Translations under genes and position numbers: made by a program
DNA from: Brevibacillus fluminis
GTDB taxonomy: Bacteria; Bacillota; Bacilli; Brevibacillales; Brevibacillaceae
DNA: 64,000 bases
Assembly: GCF_003710825.1 (NCBI RefSeq)
Contig: NZ_RHHQ01000018.1
Location: forward strand, 105,920 to 169,919
Reading direction: 5' to 3'
Shown here: one piece after another, positions 34,323 through 43,234 of the stretch
Position numbering within the stretch: the stretch's first letter is position 1
How the letters are laid out: every line of letters starts with the position of its first letter
Notes under the pieces: generated by a model
Told to the model about the DNA's origin: nothing
What the model saw: only the letters and a program-made list of their open reading frames with translations
Databases searched by the model: none

Positions 34323-34497
34323 CTATCCACAGGCTCCAAGCAGAAAATTTTTATAAATCAGATATCACAAATCGAAAAACTATCCCCGCTTGTTGATAAC
34401 TTTGTGGATAAAACTATCGTTCCTCTCGGTTATCCTTGGGGATATCTTTTAGTTTGGGCACAAAGGCTGCTTTTTTATCCACATTTTTTGTGGATTA
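34323..34497. promoter_or_regulatory. Cluster of DnaA boxes upstream of pepF
   Basis: Perfect boxes TGTGGATAA at 34403-34411 and TTATCCACA at 34475-34483; one-mismatch boxes at 34323-34331 (CTATCCACA), 34391-34399 (TGTTGATAA) and 34489-34497 (TGTGGATTA). The last two sites form an inverted pair. The remaining sequence to 34681 has no gene. Confidence 0.65.
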
Positions 34498-34641
34498 GTT
34501 GTGTATAACTAAACCTCCTCAAATGGGCTGTTAACAAAGTGCCAGGTTGCTCTTTCTCTCCAGCGTCTTTATGCGTTTACCTACTTCTTCAGTGAATTTT
34601 GGTAAATAGGCGCATGCCCATAGCCATTCGCCTATTCCTCT

Positions 34642-34650
34642 CATACGATA
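34642..34650 (+). promoter_or_regulatory. Possible sporulation-sigma -10 element
   Basis: CATACGATA fits the CATANNNTA -10 of sigma-K promoters, 31 bases before the small YjcZ-like start. No convincing -35 was identified. Confidence 0.3.
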
Positions 34651-34681
34651 GCATGTGAAAAGATCGTTGGAGGTGCTTGCG

Positions 34682-34771
34682 ATGAGTCCGTTTAGCAATA
34701 ACAACAACAATAGCTTTATCTTGATTCTTGTCCTGTTCATTCTGCTCGTTATTATCGGATCCGCTAATTAA
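34682..34771 (+). CDS. YjcZ-like small sporulation membrane peptide
   Basis: A 29-residue peptide: a polar asparagine-rich head (MSPFSNNNNN) followed by a single hydrophobic helix (FILILVLFILLVIIG) and a short tail. This is the plan of the YjcZ family of tiny spore-coat-associated membrane peptides. The ribosome site GGAGGTGCTTGCG and a strong terminator right behind the stop support a real gene. Function in sporulation is inferred from the family. Confidence 0.75.
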   Translation: MSPFSNNNNNSFILILVLFILLVIIGSAN

Positions 34772-34785
34772 TTCGCCCCCGATAA

Positions 34786-34827
34786 AAAATAAAGGATGCC
34801 AGCCGATTGTGTGCTGCATCCTTTTTT
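34786..34827. terminator. Bidirectional terminator between the YjcZ-like and SbsA-like genes
   Basis: AAAGGATGC(c)AGC and GCTGCATCCTTT arms, followed by TTTTTT on the plus strand and an AT-rich tract on the minus strand. Confidence 0.8.
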
Positions 34828-34839
34828 GTGTACGATTCG

Positions 34840-35970
34840 TTATTTTCCGCTTGTGGAAAACGTGATTTGTGTAGACCGATTCATATTGCCTGCTTCGTCT
34901 TTGATCAAGCCTCCTGGAAACAACACAGTATACGCCGTGTACGGGGCAAGCTTTCCTTTCGCTCGCAATGTAATCGTCCGTGACTGTTTGTTCCATGTAG
35001 CCGAATAGGATACCAATCCTCCATGCTCATCCTTCCAGATTGCTAGCCCGATCACCTCAGCATTGGTGAGCTCGGTACCATTTACCGCCACTACATTCTC
35101 GCCGAATTGAAGCGTTATATTCGTATTGAGAGACACATTTTTTGAACCATTCGCCGGCCAAAATGTCACTGCAGGTGGAATAAGGTCCTGTTGTGCTGCT
35201 GTTGTAAATGTGAAGGAAAACTGGCCGTTTTTTGATCCTTGGCGATCCATAAGCGTTTTTTCTGCCAGCACGACCATGTAGTGCATGCCCGCTTGCAGGT
35301 TTCCTTCAGGATCGAGCGTAACCCGCATGCTTTTCGCATCCCAAAACGGCTCGAAATTTACTTTTTTCTGATCTTTATCTGTTATTTTAATCGCCTTTGC
35401 CCACGTGCTTTTTGTAATCGGCTTGCCACTTGGAAGTTGAATGGTTTTGTTGAAGGTAAGTGTGATGGAGCTGCTGGCTGCTACATTCTGCGCCAAATTT
35501 GAGGGTGTACTGGCAATGAGGAACTCTGGCTCCCGCGGCTCGGTCGTAAAGCGTGCCTCCTCCGCACCATTCAGCTTCCCTTCCGCATCTTTTACCGTCC
35601 CAGGAAGCAGCTTTACGGCAAAATCGGTTTGGTAGGGAAGTGGCTGTACTGGTTTTAGCGTGAGCTTTCGTTTCGTAGGGCTCCAACTGAATGTGGTTTC
35701 AAGCTTCTTCCCTGTCCGAGCGTCGATCAGCGCTGCAATCATTTCCGCCTTTTTGGAGGTGAGTGCCTCGCCGTTTGCAAGCTTTACCTTAGAACGGAAC
35801 GTTAGGCTTATCTCCCCTTTCACCGAGATAGTTGAAGCGCCGTGAACTGGAATGAATGTCGCCATGCTTTTTCCTACTTCTTTGGCCATCACAGGTGATA
35901 CCGATTGCATCATGAGTAAAAGGATGCCAACCACTAACAGCAGATACCGCTTCAAACTCCACAGCCTCAT
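34840..35970 (-). CDS. Secreted protein with SbsA Ig-like domains
   Basis: A 376-residue exported protein. Signal peptide at the N-terminus (LKRYLLLVVGILLLMMQ, probable cleavage after MAKEVG-adjacent AxA-like VMA). Three tandem bacterial Ig-like domains of the SbsA/Big_5 type follow, each opening with a PxxGAxxVS-type strand (FIPVHGASTISVKG, STPSNLAQNVAASS, FWPANGSKNVSLNT) and closing on a FTF/FST strand. Such domains act as surface adhesion or wall scaffold modules. Start chosen at the ATG with AAGGGGG seven bases ahead. No anchor motif is seen. Confidence 0.85.
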   Translation of the reverse strand: MRLWSLKRYLLLVVGILLLMMQSVSPVMAKEVGKSMATFIPVHGASTISVKGEISLTFRSKVKLANGEALTSKKAEMIAALIDARTGKKLETTFSWSPTKRKLTLKPVQPLPYQTDFAVKLLPGTVKDAEGKLNGAEEARFTTEPREPEFLIASTPSNLAQNVAASSSITLTFNKTIQLPSGKPITKSTWAKAIKITDKDQKKVNFEPFWDAKSMRVTLDPEGNLQAGMHYMVVLAEKTLMDRQGSKNGQFSFTFTTAAQQDLIPPAVTFWPANGSKNVSLNTNITLQFGENVVAVNGTELTNAEVIGLAIWKDEHGGLVSYSATWNKQSRTITLRAKGKLAPYTAYTVLFPGGLIKDEAGNMNRSTQITFSTSGK

Positions 35971-36043
35971 AACAAAACCCCCTTTTTTCCTTGTTCCCGA
36001 ATTATAGGAAAAGAAAAAAAGGGGGTGCAAATATTTTTCAGTC

Positions 36044-36256
36044 TTATTCTTCTTTGGGCTCCGTTGACTGCAGCACCTTTTTCATTTTGCGTTCGAACTC
36101 AAGGCGCGGAATCATAACGCTATGATCGCACCCTGTGCATTTGATCCGGATATCCATCCCCATCCGAATAACCTTCCATGCATTTGTTCCACACGGGTGC
36201 GCCTTTTTCATCTGCACCACATCACCTAATTGGAACAGTTTTCTCTCCACGTCCAT
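36044..36256 (-). CDS. DUF951 family protein
   Basis: A 70-residue protein of the DUF951/YyzM family: LGDVVQMKKAHPCGTNAWKV, GMDIRIKCTGCDHSVMIPR. The Cys-x(n)-CTGC set suggests zinc binding. Function unknown. It lies nine bases after mscS, as in other Bacillales. Confidence 0.9.
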   Translation of the reverse strand: MDVERKLFQLGDVVQMKKAHPCGTNAWKVIRMGMDIRIKCTGCDHSVMIPRLEFERKMKKVLQSTEPKEE

Positions 36257-36265
36257 ACCCCTTTC

Positions 36266-37135
36266 TCAAGCACGCTCTTTCGCATTCGGCATGGCGATCA
36301 TTCTCGGGTATGGTACCTCAATTCCTCTTGCTGTGAATTCCGATTTGATGCTCGCACGCAACTGCCTTGCCACTCCATAGTGCGTATTTGGTTTGCATTC
36401 TGCTGTGACCCGAATGACAACTTCAGCCGGACCAAGCGATTGTACTCCCAGCACTTGCGGATCGCTCACAATGTTTTCATTTTCTTCTTTCACCTTTTTA
36501 GCGACCTCGGCGATGATTTCCTGCACCCGATCCAAATTCTCTTCATAAGCGACCGCTACATCAACCAATGCGACGGTATTTTGCAATGAAAAGTTGGTCA
36601 CCTGAGTGATTGTCCCATTCGGGATGATGTGGACTTCACCGGTTCCGCTCTTCAATTTGGTAATGCGCAAGCCAATTTCCATCACCGTTCCGCTAAATGC
36701 ATTGATCGTCACCGCGTCTCCAACCGCAAACTGGTCTTCGAAAATGATGAAAAATCCAGTGATGATATCCCGCACAAGACTTTGGGCACCAAAACCGATT
36801 GCCAATCCCAAAACCCCCGCGCTGACTAGCACCGGTCGCAAGTCAAAACCAAGCTGGTCAAGCACGAGCAGAACGGTCAGGAAAAACAGCACCCAGCGCG
36901 AAACATTGTTCACCAATACGCGCAGCGTCTCCAAACGCCGCTGGTCAATTTGCAGTTTGCCGCCTTCGCGGTTGCGGAAAATTCGATTGATCGCAGCTCG
37001 CGAAAGAGTAACCAAAACACGCGAAACCACGATGATCAGGAGAATTTTGATACAGATGCTCCCAATCTTCACCCATAAATCAGGGTTAATCAAAAAATCG
37101 GTTACTTTGTCCACCTGTTTCAGTTCTTCATTCAT
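36266..37135 (-). CDS. Small-conductance mechanosensitive channel MscS
   Basis: MscS-family channel of 289 residues that opens under membrane tension. Hydrophobic helices near 25-45, 75-95 and the pore helix TM3 (VLGLAIGFGAQSLVRDIITGFF), then the beta domain (FAVGDAVTINAFSGTVMEIGLR, IIPNGTI) and C-terminal alpha/beta domain. The start overlaps the upstream DUF3343 gene by four bases (ATGA). Confidence 0.93.
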   Translation of the reverse strand: MNEELKQVDKVTDFLINPDLWVKIGSICIKILLIIVVSRVLVTLSRAAINRIFRNREGGKLQIDQRRLETLRVLVNNVSRWVLFFLTVLLVLDQLGFDLRPVLVSAGVLGLAIGFGAQSLVRDIITGFFIIFEDQFAVGDAVTINAFSGTVMEIGLRITKLKSGTGEVHIIPNGTITQVTNFSLQNTVALVDVAVAYEENLDRVQEIIAEVAKKVKEENENIVSDPQVLGVQSLGPAEVVIRVTAECKPNTHYGVARQLRASIKSEFTARGIEVPYPRMIAMPNAKERA

Positions 37136-37404
37136 TGTTTTCTCTCTCCCTGCTGATCTATCTCTACGTAGCCATCTGAGAACTTGCGGAAGAATCCACG
37201 AATCTCTACCTGTTGTTCAACTATGATCTCTCGGGCAGTCGCGTAATCGGTTAGTGGAAATTCTATAGATAACGCGCAGCCAGCCGTAACCTCTTTTGGT
37301 GTTGGCCGCGTATCGATATCGATGTCAGCATACTCCAGCAGCATTTCTGCGCGCAATGCCTGTTGTGTGGAATCAAATGCGATCAAAACCGTATCGTCTG
37401 GCAC
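37132..37404 (-). CDS. DUF3343 domain protein
   Basis: A 90-residue protein with the DUF3343 pattern (FDSTQQALRAEMLLEYADID, TPKEVTAGCALSIEF). Members are linked to selenium or sulfur transfer or used as small putative Se/S-binding proteins, and carry the conserved GCA cysteine seen here. GTG start behind GGGGAGACGAGCA. Cotranscribed with mscS. Confidence 0.8.
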   Translation of the reverse strand: MPDDTVLIAFDSTQQALRAEMLLEYADIDIDTRPTPKEVTAGCALSIEFPLTDYATAREIIVEQQVEIRGFFRKFSDGYVEIDQQGERKQ

Positions 37405-37566
37405 TGCTCGTCTCCCCTTTCCTCACCATTTTACTTGTTGGTTGCTTAGGTTTCCAGCCTTACTTCTCCCTCTTTTCAGTCCAATCCAGCTGCAAATTTC
37501 CGAAATATGTATAAAATTCGTGCTCTGTCCATATACTGTGAATACTTCTCTCTACAGGAGGTAGCC

Positions 37567-38175
37567 ATGAGCAATCTAAATCCTTCTTATCCGGTTTCCT
37601 ATCCTTCCATAAAAGTCGAGCATCGAAATGATAATGCTGTGGAACTCCTGGCTCAGCACCTCTATCATTGCCTGACATTGCGATCCTATGACCAAGACGT
37701 TGTCGTTTTGTGCATCGGAACGGACCGTTCAACCGGCGATGCCCTTGGCCCTTTAGTTGGAACCAAACTGAAAGATCAATATCTGCATAAAATGCACGTC
37801 TACGGTACATTGGAAGAGCCTGTACACGCAGTCAATCTGGCTGAAAAGATTGAACTGATCACACATACTCATCAAAATCCTCTGGTCATCGCCATCGATG
37901 CTTGTTTGGGGCAATACAGCAATGTTGGTTCCATTCATGTCGCAGATGGACCGTTAAAGCCTGGAGCGGGTGTAAAAAAAGAGCTTCCTTCTGTCGGCAG
38001 CTTTCATATTACAGGCATCGTAAATGTAGGAGGCTTTATGGAGTATTTTGTGCTACAAAATACAAGGCTGTTCCTTGTCATGCGCATGGCAGAGGTCATT
38101 GCGGCCTCATTGAAATACGCTGACACTCAATTGCTCAAAGCCGAAAAGCGTTATAACACGTTCTCTCTTGATTAA
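37567..38175 (+). CDS. yyaC: Spore protease-related protein YyaC
   Basis: A 202-residue protein of the YyaC family, similar to the Gpr germination protease fold. Landmarks: VVLCIGTDRSTGDALGPLVG near residue 50, ALDACLG-like IAIDACLGQ, GPLKPGAGVKKELPSVG and FHITGIVNVGGFMEY. Known to be expressed in sporulation; its proteolytic target is not known. Start ATG with AGGAGGTAGCC; the open frame to 37507 lacks a ribosome site. Confidence 0.9.
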   Translation: MSNLNPSYPVSYPSIKVEHRNDNAVELLAQHLYHCLTLRSYDQDVVVLCIGTDRSTGDALGPLVGTKLKDQYLHKMHVYGTLEEPVHAVNLAEKIELITHTHQNPLVIAIDACLGQYSNVGSIHVADGPLKPGAGVKKELPSVGSFHITGIVNVGGFMEYFVLQNTRLFLVMRMAEVIAASLKYADTQLLKAEKRYNTFSLD

Positions 38176-39156
38176 ATGACGGGAACAAACCTGTGGCTGA
38201 ATTTTTTGGAATGATGCTAGCTCATTTCAAACTAGGAAGCCTCTTCGTTGTGATTTGAGCATAGTCGCGCATCAGTCGCCAACAAGCGCTCGATTTTCAT
38301 TTTTCTCCCGGTACCTTCATCGATTTCTGCTGAAATTCCAGTCTTTCTGTCCCTATTTTGCTCTTACTTTTTTCCTTTAGACAAAAGTCGTTTATTTCCG
38401 TCCGCTTTCTCTCTGTTCCTTTTCCACGCTTCTCCCTCTTTCGACATTGATGACTTTGCTACTTTTCTATGACCCGGCACCCCACCCTTCCCTTTTGCTG
38501 CAACCGCCTCTATAGCTGTCTAATTGGCGTATATAACGCTGAATGATTTTTTGATCGTGTTCGTGTTGTTTGGTGTGTATTCGTTTATTGTCGTTTGATT
38601 TGATTGACCACCAACTTAGCTATGATTTGCTTTATGTTGTTCCTGCTGTTAGTTACTTGTTTAGCTTTTTGCTGTCCAAGCCTTTTCTTTTTCTGTTCGT
38701 GCGCTACCATTTATATCTTTGAATTTTCCAATGTGATCAATTACTTTTGAGGTCTCATTCATTTTTTTGCTGTATGAAAACTTTGCTCGTCATGCTGACT
38801 TAGCTGCTGGATTTTACTTTTACTTTATTCGCTGTACTGCTATGTCGATTTTCTGTACATGCTTTGGCATTTTTGTTTTTGTCCATGCGCAATACGATAG
38901 TAACTTCGTTTTGATTATCGGCACAGCCATTCTTGTTATGTGGCTATTTTCATGCTTTCGCTGTGAACCATAGAGCCTTTTGTTACCATTCTCTCTCCAC
39001 TCGAGTTTAGCATCTAGTACCTGTAACTTATGACTTTTGCACTCGTCTTTTCTTGTACATTTCTTTATCAATCGTCATCCATTCAGTACTGCATTTATGT
39101 TTTCACCTACTCATCTTGGCCAAAACACTTAGCCATCCCGTCACCCTATTGTAAAC
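38176..39156. other. Gene-poor, pyrimidine-rich intergenic region
   Basis: Almost 1 kb without a convincing gene. From about 38200 to 39110 the plus strand is conspicuously rich in T and C and poor in A and G. Short open frames at 38767-38973 (+) and 38820-39071 (-) have no ribosome site and no recognisable domain. A bidirectional terminator closes the right end. Confidence 0.6.
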
Positions 39157-39197
39157 AAAAAAGGCGAGCTCACAATAACCGTGAACTCGCCTTTTTC
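39157..39197. terminator. Bidirectional terminator
   Basis: GGCGAGcTCAC and GTGAaCTCGCC with a seven-base loop, TTTTT on the plus strand and TTTTTTG on the minus strand. Confidence 0.85.
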
Positions 39198-39203
39198 CCA
39201 TTT

Positions 39204-39920
39204 TTATGATCCCAACAGCTTTGTCAACCACGTAACAACCGGTACCCCGAATGCGGCGATAAACAAAGATGGCAGCATATTTGCGACTCTTATCTTCAAC
39301 AAACCTAATACATTGATCCCAATTGCAATGATCAAGAGCCCGCCAACTCCCGTCAATTCAACCAACATGGCGCTGATCAAGTCTTCTCCAGCAAATTGAT
39401 TGATTTGTGTCGCAAGCAGCGCGATTGATCCTTGATAAAGAAGTACCGGAATGGCCGAAAACAGCACACCGATTCCGAGTGTCGAAGCGAAAATGACAGC
39501 TGAAAAGCCATCGAGCAGCGATTTTGTGTACAGAACTTCGTGATTTCCCCGCAACCCGCTATCAAGGGAGCCTAGTACAGCCATGGCCCCGACACAATAG
39601 ACAAGCGTCGCAGTTACAAAACCGTTGGCTATGCCACCTTCTTTTCCACCCAGCTTTTTCTCCAACCATTTTCCTACCTGATTGAGCCGATCCTCGATTT
39701 GGATCAGTTCACCCAGAATGGTACCTATCACAAGGCTAATGATCATCAATAAATAATTTTTCGATTCAAAACTCATTTTCAGCCCAAGAATAATGACCGC
39801 AAGCCCTAAACCGTGCATCACTGTCTTTTTGATGCCTTCCGGTATTCCGGATAATACTTTTCCCGCTAAAGCCCCTACGATGATGGCCGCCACATTTGCC
39901 AGCGTGCCTAGTAATACCAT
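39204..39920 (-). CDS. DUF554 family membrane protein
   Basis: A 238-residue integral membrane protein with about seven helices, starting VLLGTLANVAAIIVGALAG and containing VYCVGAMAVLGSLDSGLRG, the DUF554 (YdfK/YqgA) signature. It is a possible transporter; no substrate known. It is a single gene with AGGGGAAG before the ATG. In Bacillus a relative sits near spo0J. Confidence 0.9.
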   Translation of the reverse strand: MVLLGTLANVAAIIVGALAGKVLSGIPEGIKKTVMHGLGLAVIILGLKMSFESKNYLLMIISLVIGTILGELIQIEDRLNQVGKWLEKKLGGKEGGIANGFVTATLVYCVGAMAVLGSLDSGLRGNHEVLYTKSLLDGFSAVIFASTLGIGVLFSAIPVLLYQGSIALLATQINQFAGEDLISAMLVELTGVGGLLIIAIGINVLGLLKIRVANMLPSLFIAAFGVPVVTWLTKLLGS

Positions 39921-39956
39921 GTCAACACTTCCCCTGGTGTATGTCTCTCTCTGTCA

Positions 39957-41108
39957 TTAAAATGCCGCGGCTATCTCTTTAATTGCGGCAACCAACGCAT
40001 CTACGTCTGCTTCCGTATTGAATGCGCCAAAACTCGCGCGAACTGCCCCTCTTTGCTGGGTACCAGCGGTTTGATGGCCCAATGGCGTGCAATGAAAACC
40101 TGCTCTTGTTGCAATCCCGAACTGCTGGTCAAGAATGAACGATACTTCTGCAGCATCGGCCTCTTTCACGTTAAACGCGATAACGCCAACCCTCTCCAAT
40201 TCAAGGGATGGACCATATACCTCCACACCATCGATGGTAAGGAGCTGCGTGATTGCCTTTTTCGCCAATCCCCACTCGTGCTGGTGAATCTGCTCGATCC
40301 CCTGTTCATTCACGAATTGGATTCCAGCAAGCAATCCTGCAAGACCAACCGTGTTTGCGGTCCCGCTTTCGTACCTGTCAGGCCTTGTCGTTGGCTGATC
40401 GATGGCCTCTGACTGACTCCCGGTACCGCCATGAATCAATGGCTCAAGGTCAATGCTGCTGTGCACGTACAAGCCACCTGTTCCTTGTGGCCCGTACAAG
40501 CCTTTATGTCCGGGAAAAGCAAGCATTTGGATGCCCATTTCCTCCACGTCGATCGGCAATACTCCAGCGGATTGAGACGCATCAACAAGAAAGGCAATGC
40601 CACGTTCTTTTGCAATCTTGCCAATTTCCTCAATCGGTAGAATGACACCTGTCAGATTAGAGGCATGGCTAATCGCAATCAAACTCGTTTCAGGACGAAT
40701 CGCTTGTAGAAAATCTTGCGCATCAAAGAGCTGGTTTTCTCGAGGCTCTATGTACGTAAGCTCCACCTGCTTCGTCTTGCGCAAATACTCTAGTGGACGT
40801 CGTACCGAGTTGTGTTCCACCGTCGAGGTAATGACATGATCGCCCGGTTTTACAAACCCTTTAATCGCCTGATTCAGCGCTTGCGTTGCATTCATATAAA
40901 AAAAGAGGTCATTCGGGTTTTTAATCCCAAATAACCGGGACACTTGCAATCGTGTCTGGAACAGGACTTTACTTGCCTTCATTGCCAATGCATGGCCGCC
41001 TCTGCCTGGATTTGCCGCATATCCTTCGATGGCTTCTGCCATCCGCTCTTTTACACCGTCTGGTTTCGGCCATGTGGAAGCAGCGTTATCCAAATAAATA
41101 ATCCGCAT
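39957..41108 (-). CDS. Cysteine desulfurase-family aminotransferase class V
   Basis: A 383-residue PLP enzyme of aminotransferase class V, of the cysteine desulfurase-like subgroup (NifS/EF2568 type). YLDNAASTWPKPDGV opens it; HVITSTVEHNSVRRPLE, LVDASQSAGVLPIDV and FPGHKGLYGPQGTGGLYV (Schiff-base lysine) form the active site. The C-terminal RAGFHCTPLGH carries the cysteine expected to accept sulfur. Most likely it makes sulfane sulfur from cysteine. Between DUF554 and parB, 23 bp after parB, so possibly cotranscribed with the par genes. Confidence 0.88.
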   Translation of the reverse strand: MRIIYLDNAASTWPKPDGVKERMAEAIEGYAANPGRGGHALAMKASKVLFQTRLQVSRLFGIKNPNDLFFYMNATQALNQAIKGFVKPGDHVITSTVEHNSVRRPLEYLRKTKQVELTYIEPRENQLFDAQDFLQAIRPETSLIAISHASNLTGVILPIEEIGKIAKERGIAFLVDASQSAGVLPIDVEEMGIQMLAFPGHKGLYGPQGTGGLYVHSSIDLEPLIHGGTGSQSEAIDQPTTRPDRYESGTANTVGLAGLLAGIQFVNEQGIEQIHQHEWGLAKKAITQLLTIDGVEVYGPSLELERVGVIAFNVKEADAAEVSFILDQQFGIATRAGFHCTPLGHQTAGTQQRGAVRASFGAFNTEADVDALVAAIKEIAAAF

Positions 41109-41131
41109 GTGTTCCTCCTTGGAAGTGCGCG

Positions 41132-41974
41132 TTATTCGGCTTGAAGCAATTCTAAAATTCTCTCCAAGTCTTCCTGGGAAAAGAATTCGATTTCTATTTT
41201 TCCTTTTTTATTGCCCTTCTTGATATGGACCGATGTGCCCAGTCGATTTCGCAAGCGCTCTTCCAACTGAACCAAAGCCTTATCCTTCTTGGCGTTCTTT
41301 TTCGCCTTCGTTTCACGTGAAACATTCATTTGCTGGACAAGCTCTTCCAACTGCCTGACACTCAACCCTTTTGTGATAGTCTCATTCGCCAGCTTCCATT
41401 GCAGCTCTTGGTCTTCAACTGCAATGAGTGCTCGCGCATGCCCCATCGATAAAGCTCCTTGTGTAACCAGTTGTTTGATTTTATCAGGTAAATGGAGTAA
41501 ACGGAGGATGTTCGAAACATGTGGGCGACTCTTCCCTAGCTTTTTTGCTAACGCATCCTGCGTATAGGAGTAATGTTGGATCAATTTCTCATACGCTTCT
41601 GCTTCTTCCAACGGGTTCAGGTCTTCACGCTGCAAATTCTCGATGAGAGCAATCTCCATGAGTTGCTGATCGGTATACTCTTTGACGATGATCGGTACCT
41701 TGGCCAGACCTGCTTCCTTTGCTGCACGCAACCGTCTTTCCCCTGCAACCAATTCAAAGCCCTTTATACTTTTCCGTACGATTAAAGGAGAAATAATGCC
41801 GTGCTCCTTTATCGACTCAGCTAATTCCTGCAACGCAGCCGCGTCGAATTCACGGCGCGGCTGATACGGATTTGGACGAATTTTGGCAACAGGAGCTTCT
41901 GTCACCTGATCACTTTCTGCTTCAACATTCGATGAAATAATCGCCCCAAGCCCTTTTCCTAAACCTTTGTTCAT
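41132..41974 (-). CDS. parB: Chromosome partitioning protein ParB (Spo0J)
   Basis: DNA-binding CTPase of chromosome segregation, 280 residues. The N-terminal ParB domain has IRPNPYQPRREFD, GIISPLIVR and the CTP-binding GERRLRAAKEAG; the helix-turn-helix is TQDALAKKLGKSRPHVSNILRLL; the C-terminal dimerisation domain ends the protein. A parS site lies inside the gene at 41309-41324. The start overlaps parA by four bases (ATGA). Confidence 0.96.
   Translation of the reverse strand: MNKGLGKGLGAIISSNVEAESDQVTEAPVAKIRPNPYQPRREFDAAALQELAESIKEHGIISPLIVRKSIKGFELVAGERRLRAAKEAGLAKVPIIVKEYTDQQLMEIALIENLQREDLNPLEEAEAYEKLIQHYSYTQDALAKKLGKSRPHVSNILRLLHLPDKIKQLVTQGALSMGHARALIAVEDQELQWKLANETITKGLSVRQLEELVQQMNVSRETKAKKNAKKDKALVQLEERLRNRLGTSVHIKKGNKKGKIEIEFFSQEDLERILELLQAE
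41309..41324. other. parS site inside parB
   Basis: CGTTTCACGTGAAACA differs from the Bacillus parS consensus TGTTTCACGTGAAACA at one base. Confidence 0.93.
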
Positions 41975-42729
41975 ATCCCTACCACTTCCTTCGCCAGATC
42001 GGTATAAACTTCTGCACCTCTGGACCTAGGGTCGTAAGTGATGATGGCTTGTCCATGAGAAGGAGCTTCACTCAATCTCACGTTACGCGGAATGATGGTC
42101 CGGTACACCTTGTCTTGGAAGTATTTCTTCACTTCCTCAATCACCTGTATTCCCAAATTGGTGCGGGCATCCAACATCGTTAACAGAACGCCTTCAATGG
42201 TAAGCTGCGCATTTAGGTGTTTTTGAACCAGGCGGATCGTATTGAGCAGCTGGCTCAATCCTTCCAGCGCATAGTATTCGCATTGGATCGGAATCAAAAC
42301 CGAATCGGAAGCTGTTAAAGAGTTAACTGTCAAAATCCCCAGGGATGGCGGACAATCAATGATCACATAATCATATTTATCTTTGACCACTTCAAGCGCT
42401 TTCTTCAGCCGGACTTCACGGGAAATGGTTGGCACTAGCTCGATTTCTGCTCCTGCCAGTTGAATCGTAGCTGGAATCACCTTTAATCCTTCTACATCGG
42501 TTGGCAATGTCGTTTCCACCGGACTAATATCATTAATCAGCACATCATAAATACAGTAATGAACATCTGCTTTATTTACGCCAATTCCACTGGTTGCGTT
42601 CCCCTGCGGGTCGATATCAACCAACAAAACTTTTTTCCCTAGAGAAGCGAGGCACGCGCTCAGGTTGACGGCTGTCGTCGTCTTCCCAACGCCTCCTTTT
42701 TGATTGGCTACAGCAATTACTTTGCCCAC
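41971..42729 (-). CDS. parA: Chromosome partitioning ATPase ParA (Soj)
   Basis: Walker-type ATPase that works with ParB in origin segregation and controls DnaA. The deviant Walker A KGGVGKTTTAVNLSA is at residues 11-25, Walker A' VDIDPQGNATSG and Walker B YVIIDCPPSLG follow. 252 residues from the GTG at 42729, matching Soj (MGK start); a second GTG three codons earlier is too close to the ribosome site GAGGTGG. Operon parA-parB. Confidence 0.96.
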   Translation of the reverse strand: MGKVIAVANQKGGVGKTTTAVNLSACLASLGKKVLLVDIDPQGNATSGIGVNKADVHYCIYDVLINDISPVETTLPTDVEGLKVIPATIQLAGAEIELVPTISREVRLKKALEVVKDKYDYVIIDCPPSLGILTVNSLTASDSVLIPIQCEYYALEGLSQLLNTIRLVQKHLNAQLTIEGVLLTMLDARTNLGIQVIEEVKKYFQDKVYRTIIPRNVRLSEAPSHGQAIITYDPRSRGAEVYTDLAKEVVGI

Positions 42730-42933
42730 CTTCTCCACCTCATTTAACGAATCTACTTCTACTTTATTATCTTAACGTACTTTATTGCTAAAAAATAGAA
42801 GAAATCATAGGAAAAGCTGTTGAGGAATGTAACAACCCATAAATTGCTGTATGTTTTCGGCTTTACCCTTCAGAAGTGCAGCTGTTTCTTTGCAACACGC
42901 AATTTATCTCGTCTGAAAGGCATTTTTCTGGCC

Positions 42934-42963
42934 GAAAAAAGAAAAACTTCTCGTCGAAGTTCT
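42934..42963 (-). terminator. Hairpin terminator upstream of parA
   Basis: Minus strand AACTTC-gacga-GAAGTT followed by TTTCTTTTTT. It lies about 270 bases after the end of noc and is not at any gene end. Between it and the next hairpin no gene is visible. Confidence 0.6.
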
Positions 42964-43109
42964 TATCATCGGCAGCTATGTTTGATAATCGATTCTTTCT
43001 GGTATAAATCTAATAAGGGCAATTGCTATAAGTATATTCTCGGTGTCTTTGAGCAATATTTCACTTCAATGCTCCCTCGATGAATGCGGGAATGCAAGAC
43101 CTATACAAT

Positions 43110-43133
43110 AAGAAAAACTTCTTTCAGAAGTCT
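43110..43133 (-). terminator. Terminator of noc
   Basis: Minus strand GACTTC-tgaaa-GAAGTT followed by TTTCTT. It lies about 100 bases after the noc stop. Confidence 0.5.
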
Positions 43134-43234
43134 TTTCGAAGTGCTTCTTGGGTTCCGGTATTTATATGGCAAGCACTTAATAAATTCTTACACGATCAGA
43201 AGACCGGCCGCCTCTTTCTGCCGGAAATTCTTCA

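Noticed and set aside
38767..38973. 68-codon plus-strand frame with hydrophobic stretches
   Set aside because: No ribosome site; hydrophobic residues follow directly from the T-rich composition of the region.
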